Source of the DNA: an uncultured Prevotellaceae bacterium
GTDB taxonomy: Bacteria; Bacteroidota; Bacteroidia; Bacteroidales; Bacteroidaceae
Length of the DNA: 64,000 nucleotides
Reading direction: 5' to 3'
Assembly (NCBI GenBank): GCA_949295905.1
Contig: CASFNA010000010.1
Coordinates: 62,001 to 126,000 of the forward strand
Translations under genes and position numbers: made by a program
The notes under the pieces: model-generated
What the model saw: only the letters and a program-made list of their open reading frames with translations
Told to the model about the DNA's origin: nothing
Databases searched by the model: none
Shown here: one piece after another, positions 21,453-29,915 of the stretch
How positions within the stretch are numbered: the first letter of the stretch is position 1
Layout: every line of letters begins with the position of its first letter

Positions 21453-22700
21453 ATGAAACATTTTTTTATCACGGTGGTGTTGTTTGTTGCCAGCATCAGT
21501 GCTTCCGGCCAAGGTTTTAATGACTTTATGCACAGTCGGTTGCAGAGGGATGGAGGATTGAGAGGGCTGAAAGTCGAGACCGACTCGAAGCGTATCGGCA
21601 CATCAATGAAGAAACAGAACGCGCCGATGCGCCGTGCGGTGGCTGTTGAACCGGAAGGTACGGCGCGCCGTTTCCTTATGGTAGACACGGAACAAGTGTA
21701 TGGGTTTACCGATGAAGAAGGCTACCAGATCCTCTATCCGAGACTGAGGATGCAGGAAATAGTGTTCGCCGATGACGGTAAGGTGTATGTGCCAAACATG
21801 TTCCTCACATCAATTTTCGACCCGAGTTGGTTGGAAGGGGAACTTGACGAAGAGGGCAACATCGTGATAGAGGCAGGTCAGACTGTGGCTTCAATAGACG
21901 ACCCCATGATGCCTGCTGACTATACGGTGAGCCTCGTTGACATGGCGACAGGAAGCGACCCGAGCAGCGAGCCTATAATTCTCTACTTCGACGAGACCGA
22001 AAACGCATACTACCTTGACGAAAATGCGTATCTTGGATTGTTCTCGGTTTACAACATGTTCGGAATGCCCATCACGCAGCTTTATACATATTGCATCGGG
22101 GTTGCTTATGGTGACACTGCCATTTTGCCTGAAGCCGTGGAGTATGATTATTTCTACGACGAGATGACTGAAGGGGGAAGCCTTGGGCAAAAGACCGATG
22201 TCAGCTTAATCTTTGACGAAGAGGGGACGGCCTTGTCAACAAGTCTGTTGCCGGCGCATCCGGACGCATTGATGATGCTTGAGCCGCAAGAGGACGGAAG
22301 CCTCACGCTTTATTCCACCTTTGTAGTGGATGACGACATGATAGTCAGTGCCGTAACAGAGGAGCCTGACGGCGGATATAAGACGGCGGCATGGGTGGAC
22401 TATGTTTATAACGCTGGCGACGGGTCGTACAAAGTGGCTGAAGGCCAGTTGGTAGGCGACCTTTTTGTCGACCCGATGAATGGCAGTGCCGGTTACAACA
22501 ACCTTTATTCTAACATCTCGCTCGTGCCGAAAGAACCTACAGGCATCGGCCATGTTGAGGCTGGAAGCAAGGCGGGCATCGTTGCTACGGAATACTATGA
22601 CATGTCGGGACGCCGCATCAGCAAGGCTGCAAAAGGCATAAACATCGTGGTTAAGAAATATGCCGACGGTACGAGAGAGGCGGTAAAGACGGTCAAGTAA
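21453..22700 (+). CDS. Secreted protein of unknown function with T9SS-like C-terminal tail
   Basis: I do not recognise a domain family for the main body. The start at 21453 is chosen because it follows the promoter and gives a signal peptide (ITVVLFVASISASG) cut before Gln. The 415-residue protein is acidic and beta-rich. Its last 35 residues (EYYDMSGRRISKAAKG, ending KTVK) resemble the short C-terminal sorting tail common in Prevotella exported proteins. It could be a type IX cargo anchored at the surface. A hairpin follows the stop. The GLUG protein on the other side of gyrB has a tail of the same kind. Confidence 0.65.
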   Translation: MKHFFITVVLFVASISASGQGFNDFMHSRLQRDGGLRGLKVETDSKRIGTSMKKQNAPMRRAVAVEPEGTARRFLMVDTEQVYGFTDEEGYQILYPRLRMQEIVFADDGKVYVPNMFLTSIFDPSWLEGELDEEGNIVIEAGQTVASIDDPMMPADYTVSLVDMATGSDPSSEPIILYFDETENAYYLDENAYLGLFSVYNMFGMPITQLYTYCIGVAYGDTAILPEAVEYDYFYDEMTEGGSLGQKTDVSLIFDEEGTALSTSLLPAHPDALMMLEPQEDGSLTLYSTFVVDDDMIVSAVTEEPDGGYKTAAWVDYVYNAGDGSYKVAEGQLVGDLFVDPMNGSAGYNNLYSNISLVPKEPTGIGHVEAGSKAGIVATEYYDMSGRRISKAAKGINIVVKKYADGTREAVKTVK

Positions 22701-22742
22701 CCGTTTTATGGCATACGTTATTCACGGAAAAGCCATATGGAC

Positions 22743-22771
22743 GGGCGGTGGGGCTATATTCTCCGCCGCCC
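22743..22771 (+). terminator. Terminator-like hairpin after the gene at 21453
   Basis: GGGCGGTGG pairs with CCGCCGCCC (one G-U) around an 11-base loop, followed by a T-rich stretch. Confidence 0.6.
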
Positions 22772-22936
22772 TTATTTCTTGCTTCTGTCAGCCGTATTGA
22801 CCGGATATGGCTTTGTGACACCGCTCAATATCCGCCCTTCAGTAACACTGAGGCACTTGATATGAAAAATGTTTTTGCGTGTATGGCCTGATGCTGTACC
22901 ATGTATGTCTTGGAAATTCGGAGTAAATACAACAGC

Positions 22937-22969
22937 AAAGCGCCCTTGCATGTGTTGCAAGGGCGCTTT
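22937..22969 (-). terminator. Terminator of the OPT transporter gene
   Basis: A 14-pair stem, AAAGCGCCCTTGCA with TGCAAGGGCGCTTT, five-base loop. It begins 12 bases after the stop of the minus-strand OPT gene. Confidence 0.8.
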
Positions 22970-22981
22970 CAATGAATGTTC

Positions 22982-24967
22982 TTATGCCTTCTTTGTCGCC
23001 TTTATGAAGTAAGTTATTAGTAAAGCGTAGGCTATGAGCGCGCACACCTGTGACAGCGGATTGGCCAGCCACTCGGCGTTGACGAGGTTGATGTTGCCGA
23101 AGCGCAGCAGCGCGCTTACCACTCCCATGAGCGCTCCTCCGGCGATGAAGCCGCTGGCGATAAGCGTGCCTTTCTCGCCGCGCGCCTTGTTTACGTCGGC
23201 ATCCTTTGAGCGTGACGTTACGTACCAGTTGATGGCTCCGCCTACGAGCAGCGGTATGTTAAGCTCAATGGGGATAAACATGCCGAGGGCGAAGGCCAGC
23301 GCTGGCACCTTGCAAAGCGTCAGTATGATGGCGATGAGGGCTCCGATGCCGTAGAGAATCCAGGGCGCGCCCACGCCGTTCATCAGCGGGTCGATGACCG
23401 CGGCCATGGCGTTGGCCTGCGGAGCTGCCAGCTGTCCGCTGGCGAATCCGTATGTCTTGTCGAGCAGTATCATGACTCCGCCTACGGTCGCGGCTGAAAC
23501 CAGCGTGCCGAGGAACTTCCATGTCTCCTGTTTTTTAGGCGTAGTGCCGAGCCAGTAGCCAATCTTGAGGTCGGTTACGAACGCTCCTGCCATTGACAGG
23601 GCGGTGCATACCACGCCGCCCATGATGAGCGCGGCCACCATGCCTCCTGTGCCTTTCAGTCCTACGGCCACCATGATGACAGAAGCGAGGATGAGCGTCA
23701 TGAGCGTCATTCCCGACACGGGGTTGCTGCCTACGATGGCGATTGCGTTGGCTGCGACGGTGGTGAAGAGGAAGGCTATTACCGCAACGAGCAGTATGCC
23801 GACTACGGCGAAGAGCAGGTTGCCCTTCATGACGCCGAACCAGAAGAAGAAAAAGGTTATCACGATTGTGGCTATGGCACCTATGGCGATGACCTTGAAG
23901 GGTATGTCACGCTGCGTGCGGAGCACCTGCCGGCCTTCTTTCTTGCCTCCGCGCATCTCGCGTGCGGCCAGGCTGACGGCGTTCTTTATTATGCCCCACG
24001 AGTTGATGATGCCTATCACGCCGGCCATGGCTATGCCGCCGATGCCGATGTACTTGCCGTATGACGTGAATATTTGTTCGGGCGACATGTCGCCTACGGC
24101 TGTGGCGATGGCCGGGTCCCACTGGTTGAGCACCTGCCCGTCGAACAGCACGGCCATTACGGGCACGATGAGCCACCATACCGCCAGCGAGCCGAGGCAG
24201 ATGATGAGGGCGTACTTCAGGCCGACTATGTAGCCGAGGCCGAGCACCGCCGCGCCGGTGTTGACCTTGAACACGAGCTTCGCCTTGTCGGCCAGCTGCT
24301 CGCCGAGGCCTATTACACGCGTGGTGAAGTTCTCGTTCCACCAGCCGAAGGTTGCCACGATGAAGTCATACAGTCCGCCCACCAGTCCGGCCAGCAACAA
24401 CGGCTTGGCCTGCTGGCCGCCCTTGGCTCCGCTTACGAGCACCTGCGTCGTGGCAGTAGCCTCGGGGAAGGGGTACTTGCCGTGCATGTCGCTCACGAAA
24501 TACTTGCGGAACGGGATGAGGAACAGTATGCCCAGCACGCCTCCGAGCAGCGAGCTTAGGAATATTTCGATGAACGACGCGCCCATGCCGGGGTACTTGT
24601 CTTCAAGTATGTAGATGGCCGGCAGGGTGAATATGGCGCCCGCCACCACCGCGCCCGAGCACGCTCCGATGCTCTGTATGATGACGTTCTCGCCGAGAGG
24701 GTTGCGCCGCTTTGCCGCGGTTGACACTCCCACGGCTATGATGGCGATGGGGATTGCGGCCTCGAACACCTGTCCTACGCGCAGGCCCAAGTACGCGGCG
24801 GCGGCCGAGAAGAGCATCGTCATGAGTACGCCCCATGTCACCGACCAGCCGTTGACTTCGGGGTAGACCTTGTGAGGGTCCATCACGGGGCGGTATTCTT
24901 CGCCCTCTTTCAGTTCGCGGAATGCGTTGTCAGGCAGCCGCATTCCGTCTTTTTCCAAGTCTTCCAT
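22982..24967 (-). CDS. OPT-family oligopeptide transporter
   Basis: Inner-membrane secondary transporter, probably of short peptides, driven by the proton gradient. The 661-residue protein has about 14-16 hydrophobic segments and family motifs near the N-terminus (LGLRVGQVFEAAIPIAI, then EATATTQVLVSGAKGG) and a conserved NPVSGMT in the middle. A short polar N-terminal tail precedes the first membrane helix. The gene stands alone, with its own -7 element and a strong downstream hairpin. Bacterial OPT members may carry peptides or metal-chelates; the substrate cannot be decided here. Confidence 0.9.
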   Translation of the reverse strand: MEDLEKDGMRLPDNAFRELKEGEEYRPVMDPHKVYPEVNGWSVTWGVLMTMLFSAAAAYLGLRVGQVFEAAIPIAIIAVGVSTAAKRRNPLGENVIIQSIGACSGAVVAGAIFTLPAIYILEDKYPGMGASFIEIFLSSLLGGVLGILFLIPFRKYFVSDMHGKYPFPEATATTQVLVSGAKGGQQAKPLLLAGLVGGLYDFIVATFGWWNENFTTRVIGLGEQLADKAKLVFKVNTGAAVLGLGYIVGLKYALIICLGSLAVWWLIVPVMAVLFDGQVLNQWDPAIATAVGDMSPEQIFTSYGKYIGIGGIAMAGVIGIINSWGIIKNAVSLAAREMRGGKKEGRQVLRTQRDIPFKVIAIGAIATIVITFFFFWFGVMKGNLLFAVVGILLVAVIAFLFTTVAANAIAIVGSNPVSGMTLMTLILASVIMVAVGLKGTGGMVAALIMGGVVCTALSMAGAFVTDLKIGYWLGTTPKKQETWKFLGTLVSAATVGGVMILLDKTYGFASGQLAAPQANAMAAVIDPLMNGVGAPWILYGIGALIAIILTLCKVPALAFALGMFIPIELNIPLLVGGAINWYVTSRSKDADVNKARGEKGTLIASGFIAGGALMGVVSALLRFGNINLVNAEWLANPLSQVCALIAYALLITYFIKATKKA

Positions 24968-25015
24968 GTCTTTATTTGTCTTTGTTTGTTATTCCCTGTG
25001 TTTCGCATATTGGCG

Positions 25016-25023
25016 CAAAATTA
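25016..25023 (-). promoter_or_regulatory. -7 element of the OPT transporter gene
   Basis: TAATTTTG on the minus strand, 48 bases upstream of the ATG. Confidence 0.6.
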
Positions 25024-25076
25024 AGAAAAATATCGCACATGGTGAAGAGAAAAGGGATATTTTAAGCGCGTATTTT

Positions 25077-25181
25077 AATTGAGAATTGAGAATGGAGAAT
25101 TGAGAATTATGATTTGTCTTTTAGCTATGTACCCTCAAAGGTAATCATAATTATACATTCCCAATTATCCATTCTCAATTC
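25077..25181. repeat. Family D inverted repeat, GAGAATT units
   Basis: The left arm repeats GAGAATTGAGAATGGAGAAT and the right arm has the complement in units such as CCCAATTATCC and ATTCTCAATTC. The arms surround about 40 bases that also contain ATTATGATT/AATCATAATTAT. Intergenic. Confidence 0.65.
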
Positions 25182-25269
25182 AAAACACGGTCGATTGCGG
25201 TTCATCCGCAGTTCGGGTGTATGGCATCATGAACGAAAATCAATACTACATCCTCTTCCAAGCCTGGTA

Positions 25270-25384
25270 GTCGGTAACTGTCATGCCGCACTCCGATGCG
25301 GCATCCAGTGTATGCATCCTGTGGCGTTGGGCGTGTTGTTTTTTTCTGGATGCCGCATCGGAGTGCGGCATGACAGTTACCGAC
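25270..25384. repeat. Family B REPIN-like element, copy B1
   Basis: Two perfectly complementary 39-base arms (25270-25308 and 25346-25384) around a 37-base loop. Each arm itself contains a small hairpin TGCCGCA-CTCCGA-TGCGGCA. See copies B2 and B3. Confidence 0.92.
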
Positions 25385-25464
25385 CGCCCGGCTCGAAGTA
25401 GAATGTTTGCGCTTTTGGCTTTACAGTCAATACACCTAAATTGCGGATGAACCTCGATTGCAAT

Positions 25465-25564
25465 GCAAAAGGCCGTCTTTGACACGCTGAAAGGCCGTCT
25501 TTTGGAAGCCAAAAGACGGTCTTTTGCAGGGCTGTTTGTAACATGTTGAAATTCAGTTGGTTAC
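25465..25564. repeat. Family A intergenic palindrome, copy A5
   Basis: GCAAAAGGCCGTCTTTGACACG, AAAGGCCGTCTTTTGG and AAAAGACGGTCTTTTGC segments, followed by the tag TGAAATTCA-GTTG-GTTAC at 25547-25564. It lies 22 bases beyond the sirtuin gene's 3' end. Confidence 0.82.
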
Positions 25565-25585
25565 GAACGGCGTAACGCCATGCCG

Positions 25586-26290
25586 CTATTCGTCTCCGAG
25601 AAGGATGGCCGACAGCTCGCGCATACCCTCCGACGCGCCCTTCTGTATGTGCCTTACGTCATGCCGCCCGGCGGCCATCACGGGCTTGGGGTCGATGAGG
25701 TATATGGGCGTCTGCGGTGCGGCGTACTGCACGAGGCCTGCCGCTGGGTAGACGTTGAGCGACGTGCCGATGATTACAAACAGGTCGGCCTGCCGCGCGT
25801 AGTCGGCCGCCACGCTGATGTTGGGCACCGCCTCGCCGAAAAACACTATGTAGGGCCTGAGCAGCGAGCCGTCGCCCGCCTTCTCGCCGGGCTGCACGTC
25901 GAGGTCGCCGGGCGTCATGGTGCGTATGAAGTGAGGGTTGTCAACGTCGCGGCTGGAGCACGTCTTCATCAGTTCCCCGTGCAGGTGGATTACGCGCGAG
26001 CTGCCCGCCGCCTCGTGCAGGTTGTCAACGTTCTGCGTCACCACGGTCACGTCATACCGCTGTTCGAGCGCGGCCACGAGGCGGTGGCCCTCGTTCGGCT
26101 TGGCCTCAAGCAGCTTGCGGCGCAGCATGTTGTAAAAGTTGTTCACGTAGACGGGGTCTTCGAGCCACGCCTCATGCGTGGCGACGCGCGCCACGGGGTA
26201 GTTCTCCCAGAGGCCGTCGGCGTCGCGGAAGGTGCTCAGTCCGCTCTCTACGGACATTCCCGCACCGGTAAGTACGAAAAGTTTTTTCAT
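25586..26290 (-). CDS. cobB: Sir2-family NAD-dependent protein deacylase (CobB-like)
   Basis: Removes acyl groups from lysine using NAD. The 234-residue protein shows GAGMSVESGLSTFRD (NAD site), TQNVDNLH and the catalytic His in HLHGEL, then FGEAVP and GTSLNVYPA, all sirtuin signatures. Two features are odd. The tetra-Cys zinc site between HGEL and the second Rossmann half is missing, with only one Cys (KTCSS). The Y-x-x-R motif of desuccinylase-type CobB reads YNML, with Tyr but no Arg at +3. Zinc-less sirtuins are known; the acyl preference is uncertain. The gene is divergent from the first FKBP gene. Confidence 0.9.
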   Translation of the reverse strand: MKKLFVLTGAGMSVESGLSTFRDADGLWENYPVARVATHEAWLEDPVYVNNFYNMLRRKLLEAKPNEGHRLVAALEQRYDVTVVTQNVDNLHEAAGSSRVIHLHGELMKTCSSRDVDNPHFIRTMTPGDLDVQPGEKAGDGSLLRPYIVFFGEAVPNISVAADYARQADLFVIIGTSLNVYPAAGLVQYAAPQTPIYLIDPKPVMAAGRHDVRHIQKGASEGMRELSAILLGDE

Positions 26291-26310
26291 TGGCTTTCTA
26301 ATTTTTGCAC

Positions 26311-26437
26311 AGGAGTGGAGGAGTAAGGAGAGAAGGAGTAAGTAGAAATGTCTTGTCGGATTATATGTAAGGCGTTAAAGTTCTGAATGCAAGTCATTTT
26401 TACTTACTCCTTCTCTCCTTACTCCTTTTCTCCTTAT
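26311..26437. repeat. Family D inverted repeat, GGAGTAAGGAGA units
   Basis: The left arm AGGAGTGGAGGAGTAAGGAG..AAGGAGTAAGTA faces the right arm TACTTACTCCTTCTCTCC..TTACTCC. The layout is a purine tandem repeat opposite its pyrimidine complement, in the divergent sir2/FKBP region. Confidence 0.7.
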
Positions 26438-26504
26438 AAATACTTCTTCCCCACAAAATTAGTGAAATTTCCATAATAATGCCGCCGTAATCGGATAAAA
26501 ACAT

Positions 26505-26512
26505 TACCTTTG
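26505..26512 (+). promoter_or_regulatory. -7 element of the first FKBP gene
   Basis: TACCTTTG, 44 bases before the ATG at 26557. Confidence 0.65.
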
Positions 26513-26556
26513 CACGGTTTTTAATAAGGTATAAAAGAATTACAAAAATTAGAAGA

Positions 26557-27162
26557 ATGGACAAGTTAAGTTACGCTTTGGGCCTCGGCATCGGCCGCCA
26601 GTTGGCGCAGATGGGAGCCACAGGTTTGGACATTGACGACTTCGCCACGGCGATAAAAGACGTGCTGGCAGGCCGCGAAACCAAGGTGGCCGACAGCGAA
26701 GCGCAGACAATAGTACAGGAATTCTTCCGCCAGCAGGAGGAGAAAGCCAATGCCGAAATGGCCGAGAAAGGCAAGAAGGCCAAGGCCGAGGGCGAGCAGT
26801 ATCTCGCCGAGAACGCCGGGAAGGAAGGCGTGGTGACCCTGCCCAGCGGACTGCAATACAAGGTGTTGCGCGAAGGTAACGGGCAGAAGCCCAAGGCTAC
26901 GGACAAGGTGAAGTGCCACTACGAGGGCTTCCTCATCGACGGCACGGTGTTCGACAGCAGCGTGCAGCGCGGCGAACCGGCCGTATTCCCCCTCAACCAG
27001 GTAATCGCCGGATGGACCGAGGGCCTGCAACTGATGCAGGAAGGAGCCAAATACCGCTTCTTCATACCTTACCAGCTCGGTTACGGCGAGCGCGGCGCGG
27101 GCGCGTCTATACCGCCGTTCGCAACCCTCGTGTTCGACGTTGAGCTGATAGAAGTAGTGTGA
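26557..27162 (+). CDS. FKBP-type peptidyl-prolyl cis-trans isomerase, cytoplasmic (FklB-like)
   Basis: Prolyl isomerase/chaperone. The 201-residue protein has an N-terminal helical dimerisation domain (SYALGLGIGRQLAQMG, about residues 1-90, with a charged linker) and a C-terminal FKBP domain with the hallmarks VKCHYEGFLIDGTVFDSS, VIAGWTEGLQLM, YGERGAGASIPPFATLVF. No signal peptide is visible, so it should act in the cytoplasm, unlike the two FKBP proteins that follow. It has its own promoter; a family D inverted repeat separates it from the next gene. Confidence 0.93.
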   Translation: MDKLSYALGLGIGRQLAQMGATGLDIDDFATAIKDVLAGRETKVADSEAQTIVQEFFRQQEEKANAEMAEKGKKAKAEGEQYLAENAGKEGVVTLPSGLQYKVLREGNGQKPKATDKVKCHYEGFLIDGTVFDSSVQRGEPAVFPLNQVIAGWTEGLQLMQEGAKYRFFIPYQLGYGERGAGASIPPFATLVFDVELIEVV

Positions 27163-27169
27163 TTGTATA

Positions 27170-27303
27170 AGAAGTTAAAGAATTTAAGGAAGTTGAAGGA
27201 GTTGGAGACATTTGCCGTGTTGCCGTGTCCAGACGTAATTTGATGGCACAACGTAAAGCATGCGTCTTTAACGGCTCTAACTTCTTTAACTACTTTGACT
27301 TCC
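27170..27303. repeat. Family D inverted repeat, GAAGTTAAAG units
   Basis: The left arm AAGAAGTTAAAGAATTTAAGGAAGTTGAAGG.. is partly complementary to the right arm TCTTTAACGGCTCTAACTTC..ACTACTTTGACTTCC. It lies between the first and second FKBP genes and could attenuate or process the shared transcript. Confidence 0.6.
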
Positions 27304-27345
27304 GTAAAACTCTGGAAATAAATCAATCAATAACATCAATAACCA

Positions 27346-28221
27346 ATGAAAAAACTTACATTTGCAGCCGTTGCGGCAGTCGCAGCCGCAATGTTCGTGT
27401 CTTGCGGCAACTCTACGCCCAAGGCAAACCTTAAGAGCGAAATCGACACCGTGAGCTACGCCATGGGTGTAATGCAGGGACAGAGCCTCAAGGAATACAT
27501 CACAAGGGGCATGGGCATCGACACTGCTTACATCGACGAGTTCATCAAGGGTCTCAATGTTGGTGTGAACGCCGGTGACGACAAGAAGAAGTCGGCTTAC
27601 TATGCAGGTGTGCAGATTGGCCAGCAGATATCAAACCAGATGGTAAAGGCCATCAACCACGACCTCTTCGGCGACGACTCGACAAGGAGCATATCAATGA
27701 AGAACCTCATGGCGGCGCTCATCGGCGGAGTGAAAGGCGAGAAGACCATCATTGGCGCGGAGGATGCGCAGCAGATATGGCAGATGAAGTCGCAGGTAAT
27801 CAAGGCAAAGTCGATGGAAGCGCAGTATGGCAAGAACAAGGAAGCCGGCGCAAAGTTCATCGCAGAATATGCCAAGAAGGCCGGTGTCAAGAAGCTCGAC
27901 GGCGGCGTGCTCTACCGTGTAATCAAGGAAGGCAAGGGCGAACTGCCCAAGGACACGTCGCTCGTGCGCGTACATTATGAAGGAAAGACCGTGGACGGCA
28001 AGGTGTTCGACAGCTCTTACGAGCGCAAGGAGCCCGTGCAGCTGCGCGCCAACCAGGTAATACCCGGATGGACGGAGGCCCTCACCCACATGCCCGTAGG
28101 CAGCACATGGGAGGTGGTAATACCTTACGACAAGGCTTACGGCGACCGTGAGACACCGCAAATCAAACCCTTCTCTACGCTCGTGTTCAAGATTGAACTT
28201 ATCGGCGTAGGACGCAAGTAA
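27346..28221 (+). CDS. FKBP-type peptidyl-prolyl cis-trans isomerase, lipoprotein
   Basis: Envelope prolyl isomerase. The signal sequence ends MFVSC (lipobox), and GNSTP after the Cys lacks acidic residues, so a periplasm-facing lipoprotein is more likely than a surface one. An N-terminal helical FKBP_N-like domain (SYAMGVMQGQSLKEYI, extended compared with the previous gene) is followed by the FKBP domain (VRVHYEGKTVDGKVFDSS, VIPGWTEALTHM, PQIKPFSTLVF). It has 291 residues. The next gene starts 16 bases later, so the two are one operon. Confidence 0.93.
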   Translation: MKKLTFAAVAAVAAAMFVSCGNSTPKANLKSEIDTVSYAMGVMQGQSLKEYITRGMGIDTAYIDEFIKGLNVGVNAGDDKKKSAYYAGVQIGQQISNQMVKAINHDLFGDDSTRSISMKNLMAALIGGVKGEKTIIGAEDAQQIWQMKSQVIKAKSMEAQYGKNKEAGAKFIAEYAKKAGVKKLDGGVLYRVIKEGKGELPKDTSLVRVHYEGKTVDGKVFDSSYERKEPVQLRANQVIPGWTEALTHMPVGSTWEVVIPYDKAYGDRETPQIKPFSTLVFKIELIGVGRK

Positions 28222-28237
28222 TGAAAGCTTTAGGGAA

Positions 28238-29236
28238 ATGAACATCAAATCCATATTTACGCTCGCCATCATGGCGGGCGTAATTTTCAGTGGCGCAGAC
28301 GCCGCTGAAAGGAAAAAGAAGGCAATACAGGACGACGGCGCGGCTGCGGCCGGCGCAGTAACCGCGTTGAAGACTGCGGCCGACTCGTTGAGCTATGCCG
28401 CCGGCATGGTGCGCACCGACGGACTTGTGCCCTATCTTAGGCAGAGTCTGGGCGTTGACACGGCCTACATGGCCGACTTCGTGCGCGGTTACGAGGACGC
28501 GATGGCGAAAGGTTTTGACGAAAGGACAAAGGCTTATTACGCCGGAGAGCAAATCGCGCAGATGGTCAGCCAGCGCATGTTGCCATTCTTGAAGGACGAA
28601 TTCGCTGGCAGGACAGACTCAATCAACGAGCGTGTGTTCAACGCAGGCTTCATCGCCGCGCTGGGAAACGGCGGCAGCCTGATGACCGCAGACGCGGCGA
28701 AGGCTTACTTCGACAAGGCTTTCAAGCAGGCCGTCGATGAACGTAACGCCGCCACAAGGAAAGAGGGAGAGGAATTCCTGGCTGCCAATAAACAGAAACC
28801 CGGAGTGTTGACAACGCCCAGCGGCCTGCAATACAAGGTGCTTGTAAAGGGTACGGGCGACGTTGCCGGCGAGAAGGACGAGGTTTCTGTCAAGTATGAA
28901 GGCCGCCTTCTGGACGGCACAGTGTTTGACAGCAGCTATAAAAGGAAAGACCCTGTGACCAAGTTCCGCCCCAACCAGGTTATAAAGGGATGGACAGAGG
29001 CCCTCACGATGATGCCCGTAGGCAGCAAGTGGGAGCTGTACATACCTTACAACCTGGCTTACGGAGAGCGCCAGGCAGGTAAAATCAAGCCTTACAGCAC
29101 GCTTGTCTTCACCGTCGAGGTGGTGGCTGTGAAGAAGGCGGCGGCCGACAAGGCGCGGCCGAAAGCAACCACGGGAAAGTCGAGGATAGGTGTGGCCAAG
29201 CCTGAAAATACGGTGAAGGGCAAGGCTGACAAATAA
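28238..29236 (+). CDS. FKBP-type peptidyl-prolyl cis-trans isomerase, exported
   Basis: Third FKBP paralogue, 332 residues. A signal peptide with GADAAE near the cleavage region predicts export without lipidation. The N-terminal dimerisation region is more divergent, the FKBP domain is intact (VSVKYEGRLLDGTVFDSS, VIKGWTEALTMM, GKIKPYSTLVF), and a basic tail rich in Lys, Ala and Pro (about 35 residues) follows. The three adjacent genes look like duplications that diverged by targeting: cytoplasm, lipoprotein, soluble periplasm. A strong terminator follows. Confidence 0.92.
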   Translation: MNIKSIFTLAIMAGVIFSGADAAERKKKAIQDDGAAAAGAVTALKTAADSLSYAAGMVRTDGLVPYLRQSLGVDTAYMADFVRGYEDAMAKGFDERTKAYYAGEQIAQMVSQRMLPFLKDEFAGRTDSINERVFNAGFIAALGNGGSLMTADAAKAYFDKAFKQAVDERNAATRKEGEEFLAANKQKPGVLTTPSGLQYKVLVKGTGDVAGEKDEVSVKYEGRLLDGTVFDSSYKRKDPVTKFRPNQVIKGWTEALTMMPVGSKWELYIPYNLAYGERQAGKIKPYSTLVFTVEVVAVKKAAADKARPKATTGKSRIGVAKPENTVKGKADK

Positions 29237-29260
29237 TATTCGTTTGTCAAAAGAACAGGA

Positions 29261-29288
29261 GGGAAGCTGTTAAAAGCTTCCCTTTTTT
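29261..29288 (+). terminator. Intrinsic terminator of the FKBP operon
   Basis: GGGAAGCT and AGCTTCCC with a six-base loop, followed by T6. Confidence 0.88.
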
Positions 29289-29353
29289 ATTTCATAATGC
29301 CCTAAATCGGCGAAAAATACTGTCAAAATGTTGCGCGTTTCATTTTTAATGAC

Positions 29354-29361
29354 TATATTTG
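29354..29361 (+). promoter_or_regulatory. -7 element of the Lrp-family gene
   Basis: TATATTTG, with TTG 20 bases further upstream. Confidence 0.65.
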
Positions 29362-29428
29362 CTCGCATTATTAAAAAATGTAATTATAACCTTGCACAGG
29401 TAAGAAAAACAAAAAATAACCTTTGGAA

Positions 29429-29899
29429 ATGGAAAAAATAGACAGTCTTGACAGGAAAATTCTTAGCATATTGTCTAAGAACGCCCGCATACCGTTCAAG
29501 GATGTTGCGGCGGAATGTGGAGTTTCGCGCGCCGCGATACACCAGCGCGTGCAGCACCTGATTGAGAACGGCGTAATCACCGGCAGCGGATTCGATGTCA
29601 ACGCGAAAAGCCTTGGCTACTCTACGTGCACATACGTCGGCATAACTCTTGAGCGCGGCAACATGTACAAGTCTGTGGTGGAGCGCTTGGAGCATATTCC
29701 AGAAATAGTGGAGTGCCACTTCACCACCGGCCCTTACACCATGCTTGTGAAGCTGTATGCACGCGATAACGAGCAGCTTATGGACTTGTTGAACAATCAG
29801 ATGCAGGGCATTCCGGGCGTGGTGGCTACAGAAACGCTTATTTCCCTTGAACAAAGCATCAAGAGGGAAGTGCCCGTGCCGCAGGATTTGAGGAAATAA
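29429..29899 (+). CDS. Lrp/AsnC-family transcriptional regulator
   Basis: Small amino-acid-responsive DNA-binding regulator. The 156-residue protein has an N-terminal helix-turn-helix (DRKILSILSKNARIPFKDVA, then CGVSRAAIHQRVQHLIENGV) and a C-terminal RAM ligand-binding domain (CHFTTGPYTMLVKLYARDNE). The ATG at 29429 is preferred over a TTG two codons earlier. It is followed 16 bases later by the amidotransferase-dipeptidase fusion, so the two may be co-transcribed and the regulator may act on peptide or amino acid salvage. Confidence 0.92.
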   Translation: MEKIDSLDRKILSILSKNARIPFKDVAAECGVSRAAIHQRVQHLIENGVITGSGFDVNAKSLGYSTCTYVGITLERGNMYKSVVERLEHIPEIVECHFTTGPYTMLVKLYARDNEQLMDLLNNQMQGIPGVVATETLISLEQSIKREVPVPQDLRK

Positions 29900-29915
29900 T
29901 CAGGCGCATACGACG

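Noticed and set aside
25114..25401. Possible gene covering the family D and B repeats
   Set aside because: The frame runs through two inverted repeats, lacks a promoter or start context and has no protein-like features.
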